From the NCBI GenBank assembly GCA_021824575.1, contig JAKAKJ010000033.1, forward strand, positions 1 to 64,000: DNA of 64,000 nucleotides, written 5' to 3'. Both the position numbers and the translations under genes were made by a program. Under the pieces are notes generated by a model that saw only the letters and a program-made list of their open reading frames with translations, did not search any database and was not told the DNA's origin. This document shows positions 46,494 to 55,893 of this stretch, piece after piece (the stretch's first letter is position 1; each line of letters opens with the position of its first letter). This DNA comes from Chloroflexota bacterium (GTDB lineage: Bacteria; Chloroflexota; Anaerolineae; Anaerolineales; Villigracilaceae).

Positions 46494-47521
46494 ATAATGA
46501 TCGTCACATCTTGATTACCGGAGGCGCGGGCTACATCGGTTCGCTCCTGACCTCGGAACTGCTGAGGGCAAATTATCGCGTTACCGTGGCTGACAGTTTG
46601 CTCTTCGGCGGCGAGTCGCTGGTCCCGTTTTTTCATCATCCCAATTTTCATTTTGTGAAAGCGGACGTGACCGAGCCGCGCGCCGTCAAGGACGCGGTGC
46701 GGAGCGAACATTCGTCAGGCGTGTTGTGGCCGCAACCTGACGCGATCGTTCATCTCGCGGCGATTGTCGGCTTCCCCGCCTGCCAGGCGGTTGGACATCA
46801 GGTGGCGTGGAAGTACAACGTCGAGGCCACGAAAATGGTTTTTGAGCAGGCGTCCGATTTGGGCGTGGGGCGATTCGTGTTTGCGTCCACGTACAGCAAC
46901 TATGGCTTGATGCCCGACGGCAAGCCTGTGACGGAAGAATCACCGCTCAATCCGCAATCGTTGTACGCCGAGACGAAGATTGCCGCGGAAGAATTTTTAC
47001 TTGGGCAAAAAGACGCGCCCTCTGCGCCGCTATTGTTCCGTTTTGCGACGCTTTATGGAATTTCCCCGCGCACGCGCTTTGATTTGATCGTCAATCAATT
47101 CGTGCTGGATGCCTACACCAAGCACCAGTTGCTGATTTATCAGCGCGGCTATTCGCGTTCGTTCGTCCACGTGCGCGATGTGGTGCGCGGCATCATGATG
47201 GGACTCGACGCACCGCAGGAAAAAATCCGCGGGCAGGTTTACAACCTCGGCACGGAAAGTGGCAATTACACCAAGGATCAAATTGTCAATCTTGTGCTGA
47301 AGCGCATGCCCGAAACGACAGTGGAATATAAGGATTTAACTTTCGGCGGCGATATGCGCGATATCACGGTTTCGTTTGCAAAAATCAAACGTGAGCTTGG
47401 TTTTGAAACAACGCTGGATGTTGATGATGGCATTCGGGAGTTGTTGTTTGCCATGAAGACTGGTTTGATACGCAATCCGCTCGATCAGCGTTATCGCAAT
47501 GCCCAATTCATTGTTCAATAA
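46490..47521 (+). CDS. NAD-dependent epimerase/dehydratase
   Basis: ILITGGAGYIGSLLTSELL, YAETKIAAEE; start MNNDRH overlaps upstream stop. Confidence 0.87.
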   Translation: MNNDRHILITGGAGYIGSLLTSELLRANYRVTVADSLLFGGESLVPFFHHPNFHFVKADVTEPRAVKDAVRSEHSSGVLWPQPDAIVHLAAIVGFPACQAVGHQVAWKYNVEATKMVFEQASDLGVGRFVFASTYSNYGLMPDGKPVTEESPLNPQSLYAETKIAAEEFLLGQKDAPSAPLLFRFATLYGISPRTRFDLIVNQFVLDAYTKHQLLIYQRGYSRSFVHVRDVVRGIMMGLDAPQEKIRGQVYNLGTESGNYTKDQIVNLVLKRMPETTVEYKDLTFGGDMRDITVSFAKIKRELGFETTLDVDDGIRELLFAMKTGLIRNPLDQRYRNAQFIVQ

Positions 47522-47533
47522 TGGAGTTGATAT

Positions 47534-48505
47534 ATGACAGAAAATTTTTGGCAAGGCAAGCGTGTGATTCTGACCGGCGGGGCGGGCTTCCTGGGTTCGT
47601 TTGTCACCGAGAAGCTCAAAAAGCGCGGCGCAACAGATATTTTTATCCCGCATATTGAAAACTATAATCTTGTTGACCCAAATGATATTCGCCGCTTGTA
47701 CAGTGATGCATTAAAAAATATTGATCCTCAAAACGTCATCATTATTCACCTCGCTGCGAACGTGGGCGGAATTGGCGCAAACCGCGAACATCCTGCGGAA
47801 TTTTTCTATGACAATCTGATGATGGGTGTGGAATTGATGCACCAGGCATATAAGAATGGCGTTGGAAAATTTGTCGCAATCGGTACAGTGTGCGCTTATC
47901 CAAAGTTCACGCCAGTGCCATTCAAGGAAGAAGATTTGTGGATCGGATATCCCGAAGAGACGAACGCGCCGTACGGTCTCGCCAAGAAAATGATGCTGGT
48001 GCAGGCGCAGGCATATCGTCAGCAATATGGATTTAATGCAATCTTCCTGTTGCCTGTGAATCTTTATGGCCCGCGCGATAACTTCAACTTGCAGACATCG
48101 CACGTGATTCCCGCGCTGATTCGCAAAGCAGTCGAAGCGACGGAGCGCGGCGACAAGGAATTGGCCGTCTGGGGTGATGGGTCGCCAACGCGCGAATTTT
48201 TATATGTCGAAGATGCTGCGGATGGAATCGTCACCGCCGCGGAAAAATATAACGGCTCCGAGCCGGTCAACCTTGGATCGGGCTACGAGATTTCGATCAA
48301 GAATCTAGCCGAGATGATCGTCCGTCAGACGGGATTTAGCGGAAAGCTCGTCTGGCAGACCGACAAACCAAACGGCCAGCCGCGCCGAGGTCTGGATGTG
48401 ACGCGGGCAAAGGAATATTTCGGCTGGAGCGCGCACGTCCCGTTCGAAGAAGGGATGCGGCACACCATCGAATGGTTCAAAGAGAATCGTTCAAAGATCA
48501 AGTGA
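47534..48505 (+). CDS. fcl: GDP-L-fucose synthase-like epimerase/reductase
   Basis: [51 protein letters not shown]. Confidence 0.9.
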   Translation: MTENFWQGKRVILTGGAGFLGSFVTEKLKKRGATDIFIPHIENYNLVDPNDIRRLYSDALKNIDPQNVIIIHLAANVGGIGANREHPAEFFYDNLMMGVELMHQAYKNGVGKFVAIGTVCAYPKFTPVPFKEEDLWIGYPEETNAPYGLAKKMMLVQAQAYRQQYGFNAIFLLPVNLYGPRDNFNLQTSHVIPALIRKAVEATERGDKELAVWGDGSPTREFLYVEDAADGIVTAAEKYNGSEPVNLGSGYEISIKNLAEMIVRQTGFSGKLVWQTDKPNGQPRRGLDVTRAKEYFGWSAHVPFEEGMRHTIEWFKENRSKIK

Positions 48506-48508
48506 GTT

Positions 48509-49357
48509 ATGGCAAAGTCAATTGAGTTGATTCATCAACCGGAAACAATTTATATCAAACCGTCGAGCGGACTGGCGGCGCTCAACCTGCGTGATCTTTG
48601 GACTTATCGTGAGCTGGTCTTCTTCATGATCTGGCGCGATATCAAAGTCCGTTATAAACAAACGATGCTTGGCGCGGCCTGGGCTGTGATTCAACCTGTG
48701 CTTACGATGCTGGTGTTCAACTTTGTGTTTGGCACGGTTGCCAAAGTCCCGACTGAGGGCATTCCATATCCGATCTTTTCGTACACTGCGCTTCTGCCGT
48801 GGGGGCTCTTCACCACTGCGCTCAATACCGCCAGCCGTTCGTTGACATCCAATACAAGCATGGTGACGAAGATTTATTTCCCGCGGCTGGTCCTGCCGCT
48901 GGCGTCGGTGCTTGGCGGATTGGTGGACTTCACCATCGCGTTCATGATCCTGATCGTTATGATGATCTACTACAAAGTGACGCCTACCGCTGCCATCTGG
49001 ACTTTGCCGCTGTTCCTGATTCTGACAATCGTCACCGCGCTGGGAGTTGCACTGTGGCTTTCAGCGATCAATGTTCAATACCGTGACGTGAACTATGTGC
49101 TTCCGTTTCTAACGCAGTTCTGGCTGTTCCTCACGCCGGTTGCTTATTCAGCGAAGATCATTTCAGCCAAATGGCAGATCGTTTATTCGCTTAACCCGAT
49201 GGCTGGCGTGGTGAACGGATTTCGCTGGGCATTGCTTGGGACGAATACCGGACCAAATTTGAACATGGCTATTTCAATTGCCATTTCCCTGACCTTCCTC
49301 ATCAGCGGCCTGTTCTATTTCCGTTCGATGGAACGAACTTTTGCGGATACGATCTAA
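48509..49357 (+). CDS. wzm: ABC-2 polysaccharide exporter permease
   Basis: YRELVFFMIWRDIKVRYKQTMLGAAWAVIQP. Confidence 0.92.
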   Translation: MAKSIELIHQPETIYIKPSSGLAALNLRDLWTYRELVFFMIWRDIKVRYKQTMLGAAWAVIQPVLTMLVFNFVFGTVAKVPTEGIPYPIFSYTALLPWGLFTTALNTASRSLTSNTSMVTKIYFPRLVLPLASVLGGLVDFTIAFMILIVMMIYYKVTPTAAIWTLPLFLILTIVTALGVALWLSAINVQYRDVNYVLPFLTQFWLFLTPVAYSAKIISAKWQIVYSLNPMAGVVNGFRWALLGTNTGPNLNMAISIAISLTFLISGLFYFRSMERTFADTI

Positions 49358-50649
49358 TGACCATCGCAGTTCGTGTTGACCATCTCAGCAAACGTTACAG
49401 GATCGGCGCATCGCAAACCAGGTTCCGCTATGGGATGTTCCGCGACGTTCTGGTTGACGTGGCAATGACGCCCGTTCGCATTTTGAGGTCCATGCAGGGT
49501 AAATCCATGCGCGGCGCTGACGCAACGTCGTTCATCTGGGCACTCGATGATGTTTCATTTGATGTCGAAGAGGGCAAAGTGCTTGGCATCGTTGGACGCA
49601 ACGGCGCAGGCAAAAGCACATTGCTTAAAGTTTTGTCGCGCGTCACCGAGCCGACAAAAGGAACGGTCGCTGTTCGCGGCCGCGTCGGCTCACTTCTCGA
49701 AGTGGGAACCGGTTTTCATCCCGAATTGACCGGGCGGGAAAATATTTATCTCAATGGCGCGGTCCTCGGCATGAAGCGCTCCGAGATTGACCGCAAGTTC
49801 GATGAGATCGTGGATTTTTCCGAAGTCGCCCAGTTCATTGATACGCCGGTCAAGCGTTATTCGTCCGGCATGTATTTGCGCCTGGCATTCGCGGTCGCCG
49901 CGCATCTCGAACCGGAAATCCTTGTGGTGGATGAAGTTCTCGCGGTCGGCGACGCGGAATTCCAGAAAAAATGCCTCGGCAAAATGGGTGACGTCGCACA
50001 GCAAGGCCGGACCGTTTTATTCGTCAGCCACAACATGTCCGCGATTCTGCGTCTCACACAGGAAGCCATCGTTTTGAAAAGAGGACGGCTCATCAAACGC
50101 GGACCCACGCAGGAAGCCGTGGACTTTTATTTGTCGTCGGGGCAGGCCGAGACCGGGGAGCGGATTTGGGAAACCGATGAAATTCCCGCGAGCGCCGCGC
50201 CGTTCAAACCGATCGCGCTACGTCTCAAAGATCAGCGGGGCAAGGTCGTGGACACCGTCCGTTCGACGGAACCGGTCACGTTGGAATGGGAATATCAACT
50301 TGACATGCCGGTCACCGGTTTGCGCGTGGGCATGTATCTCAGCACGATGCGCGGCGAATATGTTTTCACCGCCTTCGACACGGATGATGCGGAGCGCTTC
50401 GAAAGATTCAGCGCACGCAAAGCTGGTCGTTATATCAGCCGCTGTGTCGTCCCCGCGGATTTTTTCAACGAGGGCCGCTATTCGCTTGGTGTGAATGCCA
50501 GTTCGTTTGGCGTACGCCGCTATTTTATGGACGAGAACGCGTTGTCATTCAACGTGGACATTTCCGGTGCGCCCGGCACGCATTGGCCTGAGATGCGTCA
50601 GGGTCCCGTCCGCCCGCGGCTCGATTGGAAGATTGAGAAGATAGATTAA
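49357..50649 (+). CDS. wzt: ABC polysaccharide exporter ATPase with C-terminal Wzt-type domain
   Basis: GIVGRNGAGKSTLLKVLSRV, YSSGMYLRLAFAVAAHLEPEILVVDEVLAVGD; ~180-aa C-terminal extension. Confidence 0.92.
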   Translation: MTIAVRVDHLSKRYRIGASQTRFRYGMFRDVLVDVAMTPVRILRSMQGKSMRGADATSFIWALDDVSFDVEEGKVLGIVGRNGAGKSTLLKVLSRVTEPTKGTVAVRGRVGSLLEVGTGFHPELTGRENIYLNGAVLGMKRSEIDRKFDEIVDFSEVAQFIDTPVKRYSSGMYLRLAFAVAAHLEPEILVVDEVLAVGDAEFQKKCLGKMGDVAQQGRTVLFVSHNMSAILRLTQEAIVLKRGRLIKRGPTQEAVDFYLSSGQAETGERIWETDEIPASAAPFKPIALRLKDQRGKVVDTVRSTEPVTLEWEYQLDMPVTGLRVGMYLSTMRGEYVFTAFDTDDAERFERFSARKAGRYISRCVVPADFFNEGRYSLGVNASSFGVRRYFMDENALSFNVDISGAPGTHWPEMRQGPVRPRLDWKIEKID

Positions 50650-50653
50650 GGGA

Positions 50654-50730
50654 TTAACCGCGAAGGCGCGAAGGGCGCTAAGAAAACTTCTTAAGGCCTT
50701 TGCATTCTTGGCGACTTCGCTGTTCAAATA
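50654..50730. repeat. Dispersed repeat TTAACCGCGAAGGCGCGAAGGGCGC...TTCTTGGCGACTTCGC
   Basis: Second copy of the 23677-23753 family. Confidence 0.65.
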
Positions 50731-50734
50731 TTTC

Positions 50735-52339
50735 ATGATCAACAAAACTTCTCTCCGCAACTTCCTGGGTGAACTCCCGCTGGCTGCCGAACTGGATTGG
50801 ACGCTTCGGCAAAAGAACCGCACCCGCAAGGATCATTACAATCTCCAGCGTTTACAAAAATCTTTGCCCGCTGCGCTTCCTGTCGTTGAGCGCTTTGCGC
50901 GGAATGCTCAGCCCGGCAAGAAGATTCTTTTTTTCGCCACGCTTCATTATTGGATCGAACAGTCGGCTTATATTTCGCTTTTGCTCACGGGCCTCGGGCA
51001 CAAAGTCACACTGATGACGCTGCCTTATTCTGAATGGCATAAGCGCATGGACAAATTCACACAGCGCCAGCGGATTCTGCACACGCGTGATGCGCTTGCC
51101 GCGATTGCGTCATGGGTCAACCACGTTTCTCTTCTCGACCTGAAACCGGCTTCCGTTTTACCGGCACAACTCAAAGCTGACATTGAAGAGATCAGCCTGT
51201 GGGATTCTCAATACACATTGATGCGCGAAGAAGTGGACATGAACCATCCATCGGATCGCGCCGTTTATGATTTGCGCATCGAACGTAATACCTTCGCAGC
51301 GCGCCTCGCCCTCGATTGGATGCAAACCAACAAGCCTGAAGTTGTCCTTGTGCCCAATGGTTTGATTTTGGAAATGGGCGTTATATTCCGCGTGGCGCGC
51401 TATTTGAAAATTCCTGTGATGACATTTGAGTTCAATGACCAGCGGGAACAAATCTGGCTGGCGCAAAATTCATCCATCATGCGCATGGATACGGATTACC
51501 TCGTCGAAGCGCGCTGCCATCTGCCGATGACCGATGCCATGTACGAACGTTTGGCTGATCTCGAAAATGCGCGCCGGGGCGCAAAAGTGTGGGGCAAATC
51601 CAAACGATTGTGGCAATATGTTTCCTCGCAAGGCGCAGAGAAAACGCGCACGATGCTTGGCCTCGATAATCGTCCGGTGGTGATGTTGGCCGCGAACGTG
51701 TTGGGTGATAGCCTTACACTGGGACGGAATGTTTTTGCCGAGTCGATGTCCGAATGGCTGACGCGCACGATTCAATTTTTTGCGAGCCGCCCTGATGTCC
51801 AGTTTGTGCTCCGAGTTCATCCGGGCGAGACCATTGTTCCGAAAGCGCGGTCCATGGCGCAGGTTGCTCGCGAAGCGTTGCCGAGTCTGCCCGAACACAT
51901 TCACATCATCGGCGCGACGGATAAAATCAACACGTATGATTTGATCGAGATCGCAGATTTGGGATTGGCTTATACAACGACGGTCGGACTCGAAACGGCG
52001 ATGAATGGCCGCCCCGTCATTCTCTGCGGACAAACGCATTATCGCGGCCGCGGCTTTACGATGGATCCGCATTCATGGGATGATTATTTCGCCGCGCTTG
52101 AAAATGTTTTGAGCGATTTGCCAGCGCATCGCCTGAACGACGAGCAAATTGCCAAAGCCTGGAATTATGCGTATCGTTATTTCTTCGAATATCCGCGTCC
52201 GTTTCCATGGCGCCTGATGAATTTTTGGGATGACCTTGCGGTGTGGCCGCTCGAAAAAGCGCTGGGCCCCGAAGGGCAAACCGCGTTCGGCGATACATAT
52301 AAGTTTTTGGTTGGCGAACCGTTTACGTGGAAGGATTAA
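50735..52339 (+). CDS. Capsule-synthesis-like/polysaccharide biosynthesis protein
   Basis: LRVHPGETIVPKARSMAQV, ADLGLAYTTTVGLETAMNGRPVILCGQTHYRGRGFT. Confidence 0.65.
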   Translation: MINKTSLRNFLGELPLAAELDWTLRQKNRTRKDHYNLQRLQKSLPAALPVVERFARNAQPGKKILFFATLHYWIEQSAYISLLLTGLGHKVTLMTLPYSEWHKRMDKFTQRQRILHTRDALAAIASWVNHVSLLDLKPASVLPAQLKADIEEISLWDSQYTLMREEVDMNHPSDRAVYDLRIERNTFAARLALDWMQTNKPEVVLVPNGLILEMGVIFRVARYLKIPVMTFEFNDQREQIWLAQNSSIMRMDTDYLVEARCHLPMTDAMYERLADLENARRGAKVWGKSKRLWQYVSSQGAEKTRTMLGLDNRPVVMLAANVLGDSLTLGRNVFAESMSEWLTRTIQFFASRPDVQFVLRVHPGETIVPKARSMAQVAREALPSLPEHIHIIGATDKINTYDLIEIADLGLAYTTTVGLETAMNGRPVILCGQTHYRGRGFTMDPHSWDDYFAALENVLSDLPAHRLNDEQIAKAWNYAYRYFFEYPRPFPWRLMNFWDDLAVWPLEKALGPEGQTAFGDTYKFLVGEPFTWKD

Positions 52340-52393
52340 CAAGTTAGCTCTCGCTGCCGTCCTCGGCGGCGAGGACGCCGCCTTGAGCAAAGT

Positions 52394-53224
52394 ATGGAAA
52401 ACACCAAACAGCAAGTGCGCGAATTTTATGACCGGATCGGATGGTCACAGGTCGGCGATGGACTTTATCAAAATGCCCGTTACGAAGACTTGCGTCCGGT
52501 TTCGCGCGACTACATCCACAAATGCCATTTGCGCGTGAACCGTTACATCGCTTCACGCGGCGACTTTTTGCTGGACGCCGGTTCCGGGCCTGTACAATGG
52601 CCTGAATATTTGACGTACTCTGAAGGCTATCGCTTCCGTGTCTGTGCCGATATTTCGATCACGGCGCTGAAAGAGGCTCGTGAAAAAATTGGCGAACGCG
52701 GTTTATATGTTGTGGCTGATATCGCCAGCCTGCCATTCAAGCCTGATGCGTTCGATGGAATCGTTTCATTACATGCAATTCATCATTTGCCGTTGAGCGA
52801 ACACAAACGTGCGTATGTTGAATTGAACCGTGTGTTGAAGTCTCAACGGACGGCGGTCATTGTCAACGGTTGGCATAATCCATTGTTGATGCGTCTGGCT
52901 GAACCATTGATTCGACTTGGACGACGGCTCACTGGCCGTTCTGCAAAACAGAAAAAAGATTGGGCTGCCGAAGAAGATCGGGCCGGGACGTTCGTTGAAA
53001 AGATGACGCCGCGTTGGTTGAAGGATGAATTAAAAGGCGCGGTCAATTTTGAAATCTATCCGTGGCGCAGTCTCAGCCCGCGTTTTATGCGCTGGTTCGT
53101 GCGTCCGCAATTGGGAGGCAGGGCATTTCTGCGTTTTGTCTTTTGGCTGGAGGAGCGCTTTCCGCGTTTCTTCGGCGAGAATGGGCAATATCCATTGATT
53201 GTGGTTCGGAAGAAGGGGCTTTGA
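52394..53224 (+). CDS. Class I SAM-dependent methyltransferase
   Basis: FLLDAGSGPVQWPEYLTYSEGY, IVSLHAIHHLPL. Confidence 0.82.
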   Translation: MENTKQQVREFYDRIGWSQVGDGLYQNARYEDLRPVSRDYIHKCHLRVNRYIASRGDFLLDAGSGPVQWPEYLTYSEGYRFRVCADISITALKEAREKIGERGLYVVADIASLPFKPDAFDGIVSLHAIHHLPLSEHKRAYVELNRVLKSQRTAVIVNGWHNPLLMRLAEPLIRLGRRLTGRSAKQKKDWAAEEDRAGTFVEKMTPRWLKDELKGAVNFEIYPWRSLSPRFMRWFVRPQLGGRAFLRFVFWLEERFPRFFGENGQYPLIVVRKKGL

Positions 53225-53232
53225 AATTAATC

Positions 53233-53760
53233 ATGATGAACTCTACTCAAAATATCTCTGACTGGTTATTTTTAACTGTCGTTCTTTTATCTATTGGCCT
53301 GATGCTGGGATTGATAATATGGGAAGCAATTCTGGAAATTCAATATATTGATCCATTTGTACTAATAAAAACAAACAATAAAGTAAAATGGCGCAGGGCA
53401 ACTATACTAGCGTTATTACTAACCTCGATGCTTCCCACTTTTGGTTTGGTAATGTCCATTATTGGTGCACCATACGAAAAATTACCAATGTTTCTGCTTT
53501 GTAACGGTGTGTGGATTATCGTTTTTCCTCTTGCGATCTTGTATAAGAGATGGGAATTTGAAATGCATATAAAAAGATATCGTTTTTTTGACGAAATGAT
53601 AAAAGATAATAATAGCGTTTATTACCGCTTCCTTAAATCCAAATTTCCAACAAGGTTCATGAAGATGTTTCTATCGGCTGAACAAAAGCGTTTTTATCGA
53701 GAAGGTTTTCCCGATGACAATGATGATAAAAAAGATGGTATGTCCTCCAGCCAAGAATAA
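53233..53760 (+). CDS. Hypothetical membrane protein, AT-rich
   Basis: ATG at 53233; TM helices; codon usage visibly more AT-rich than neighbours. Confidence 0.6.
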   Translation: MMNSTQNISDWLFLTVVLLSIGLMLGLIIWEAILEIQYIDPFVLIKTNNKVKWRRATILALLLTSMLPTFGLVMSIIGAPYEKLPMFLLCNGVWIIVFPLAILYKRWEFEMHIKRYRFFDEMIKDNNSVYYRFLKSKFPTRFMKMFLSAEQKRFYREGFPDDNDDKKDGMSSSQE

Positions 53761-53899
53761 CAAAAGCGCCTGAAAAAGATAAGAATCTTAAGTCAAAAAG
53801 CAAGTTAACAAAGCACACAATATACGCAAGCCGTTTATCAAAAATCTGAATTCATCCGTGTTCATCTGTAATGAATCTTAACTCAACAGGAAAATAATT

Positions 53900-54907
53900 A
53901 TGGATTGGAAAAATCAAGTTGTTCTTGTCACCGGCGGAACCGGTTCATTCGGTAAAAAATTCATCGAGATCATGTTGAAGGATTTTCAGCCGAAGAAAAT
54001 CATTGTATTCAGCCGCGACGAATTGAAGCAACATGAAATGCAGACGATGGGATTCAATCATCCGTCCCTGCGTTATTTCATCGGCGATGTGCGCGACCGC
54101 GAGCGCCTGCTGCGAGCCATGCACGGCGTGGATATTGTCGTCCATGCTGCGGCTTTGAAGCAGGTTCCGGCTTGTGAATATAACCCGATGGAAGCGGTCA
54201 AGACCAACATCATGGGCACGAGCAATGTTGTCGAGGCCGCGTTGGACGCGGGTGTGAAAAAGGTCATGGCGCTCAGCACCGATAAAGCCGTCAACCCGGT
54301 CAATCTTTATGGCGCGACAAAACTCGCGGCGGAGAAATTAACTGTTCAAAGCAACGCGTACGCTGCGGGTACAGCGACCCGTTATTCGTGCGTACGATAT
54401 GGGAATGTCGTCGGGAGTCGCGGCTCGGTCGTTCCCGTCTTCCTCAAACAGCGCGAGAACGGCAGCGTCACCATCACCGATGATCGCATGACGCGCTTCT
54501 GGCTTTCACTCGAGCAGGGCGTCCGCTTCGTCATTGCCTGCATCGAACGTATGCACGGCGGCGAAGTTTTTGTACCCAAGATTCCAAGCATGAAAGTGAT
54601 TGATCTCGCAAAGGCAATTGCGCCGAAAGCAAAGGTCAATATCATTGGCATTCGTCCCGGCGAAAAACTGCATGAAGTGCTCATCTCGGAAGACGAGGCG
54701 CGCAACACGGTCGAACTGGATGACATGTTCATCGTGAAGCCTCCCGAAACTTTATGGGAGCGTAATTTGCAATATGAAGGCCGTTCTCTGCCCGATGGTT
54801 TTCGTTATTCCAGCGATAACAATGCTGAATGGCTCGACATTGAAGGCATTAAAAAATTCATCGCACCGTTCGAGAATTTGTACGCAGTTGGCAAACTGGA
54901 AGGATAA
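53900..54907 (+). CDS. UDP-GlcNAc 4,6-dehydratase (PseB/FlaA1/CapD-like)
   Basis: VLVTGGTGSFGKKFIEIML, VHAAALKQVPACEYNPMEAVKTN, STDKAVNPVNLYGATKLAAE. Confidence 0.92.
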   Translation: MDWKNQVVLVTGGTGSFGKKFIEIMLKDFQPKKIIVFSRDELKQHEMQTMGFNHPSLRYFIGDVRDRERLLRAMHGVDIVVHAAALKQVPACEYNPMEAVKTNIMGTSNVVEAALDAGVKKVMALSTDKAVNPVNLYGATKLAAEKLTVQSNAYAAGTATRYSCVRYGNVVGSRGSVVPVFLKQRENGSVTITDDRMTRFWLSLEQGVRFVIACIERMHGGEVFVPKIPSMKVIDLAKAIAPKAKVNIIGIRPGEKLHEVLISEDEARNTVELDDMFIVKPPETLWERNLQYEGRSLPDGFRYSSDNNAEWLDIEGIKKFIAPFENLYAVGKLEG

Positions 54908-54911
54908 AAGC

Positions 54912-54963
54912 TATCAGGCGCACGTGCCAAGTTCCACGTGGCCTGATACCTGATACATGGCAC
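54912..54963. repeat. Dispersed repeat (AGGCGCACGTGCCAAGTTCCACGTGGCCTGATACCTGATACATGGCACATG)
   Basis: Related to 21312-21393; overlaps start codon of next CDS. Confidence 0.6.
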
Positions 54964-55893
54964 ATGACACGGATTCTAATCACTGGCGCAAGCGGACTAC
55001 TCGGCCTTAACCTGGCTTTGGATGCGGCACGCACGCACGAAATCATTGGCGTGGATCGCAACACGCTGGCAGGCGTGCCCTTCAAAGTGATCAGTACCGA
55101 TCTTCTTGCCCCGAATGCGGTTTACCGTGTCTTGACCGAATCTCACCCTGAGGCGGTGATTCACTGCGCGGCGCTGGCGAATCTGGACGCTTGCGAGGCC
55201 GATCCGAATCTGGCGCGTCAGGTGAACGCTGAACTTCCAGCCCGGTTTGCGGATGAATGTGCGCGGCGCAAAATTCGATTGATACACATTTCCACCGACG
55301 CGGTCTTCGATGGTCAAAAGGATGGTTATTACACCGAAGGCGACGCGCCGAATCCGGTCGGCATTTACGCGGCGACGAAATACGAGGGTGAGAGAGCTGT
55401 CTTGCAAATCAATTCGTTGGCAATCGTGGCGCGCGTCAATTTTTATGGCTGGTCGTTGAACGGGAGACGCAGCCTGGCTGAGTTCTTCGTCAATAACTTG
55501 AGCAATGGAAAAAACGTCAACGGGTTTACGGATGTGATTTTCTGCCCGATGTGGGTAAATCATCTCGGCACGTTGCTAATTCAAATGCTGGATCGCGGCT
55601 TGCGAGGTCTGTATCACGCGGTGGGTGCACAGGCGATGAGCAAATATCAGTTCGGCGTGGAAATCGCGCGCAAGTTCGGGCTGAGGGAAAGCCTCATTTC
55701 GCCGCAGTCCGTTGAAACGTCTGATTTGACCGCACAACGTTCCCACAATTTATGGCTGTCCACCCACAAACTGTCCACAGATTTGGGGGTGACAATCCCC
55801 GATTTCTCAACAGGCTTGAACGAGTTTTATACACAATACCAACAGGGTTATCCACAGAAAATCCGTAGTTATTCACAGGAGCGAGCCGAATGA
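54964..55893 (+). CDS. dTDP-4-dehydrorhamnose reductase-like SDR
   Basis: ILITGASGLLGLNLALDA, HISTDAVFDGQKDGYYTEGDAPNPVGIYAATKYEGE. Confidence 0.87.
   Translation: MTRILITGASGLLGLNLALDAARTHEIIGVDRNTLAGVPFKVISTDLLAPNAVYRVLTESHPEAVIHCAALANLDACEADPNLARQVNAELPARFADECARRKIRLIHISTDAVFDGQKDGYYTEGDAPNPVGIYAATKYEGERAVLQINSLAIVARVNFYGWSLNGRRSLAEFFVNNLSNGKNVNGFTDVIFCPMWVNHLGTLLIQMLDRGLRGLYHAVGAQAMSKYQFGVEIARKFGLRESLISPQSVETSDLTAQRSHNLWLSTHKLSTDLGVTIPDFSTGLNEFYTQYQQGYPQKIRSYSQERAE

Noticed and set aside
53062-53232. 5' part of ORF 53062-53760
   Set aside because: Overlaps the methyltransferase CDS out of frame; the GC-richer segment is not part of the AT-rich gene starting at 53233.
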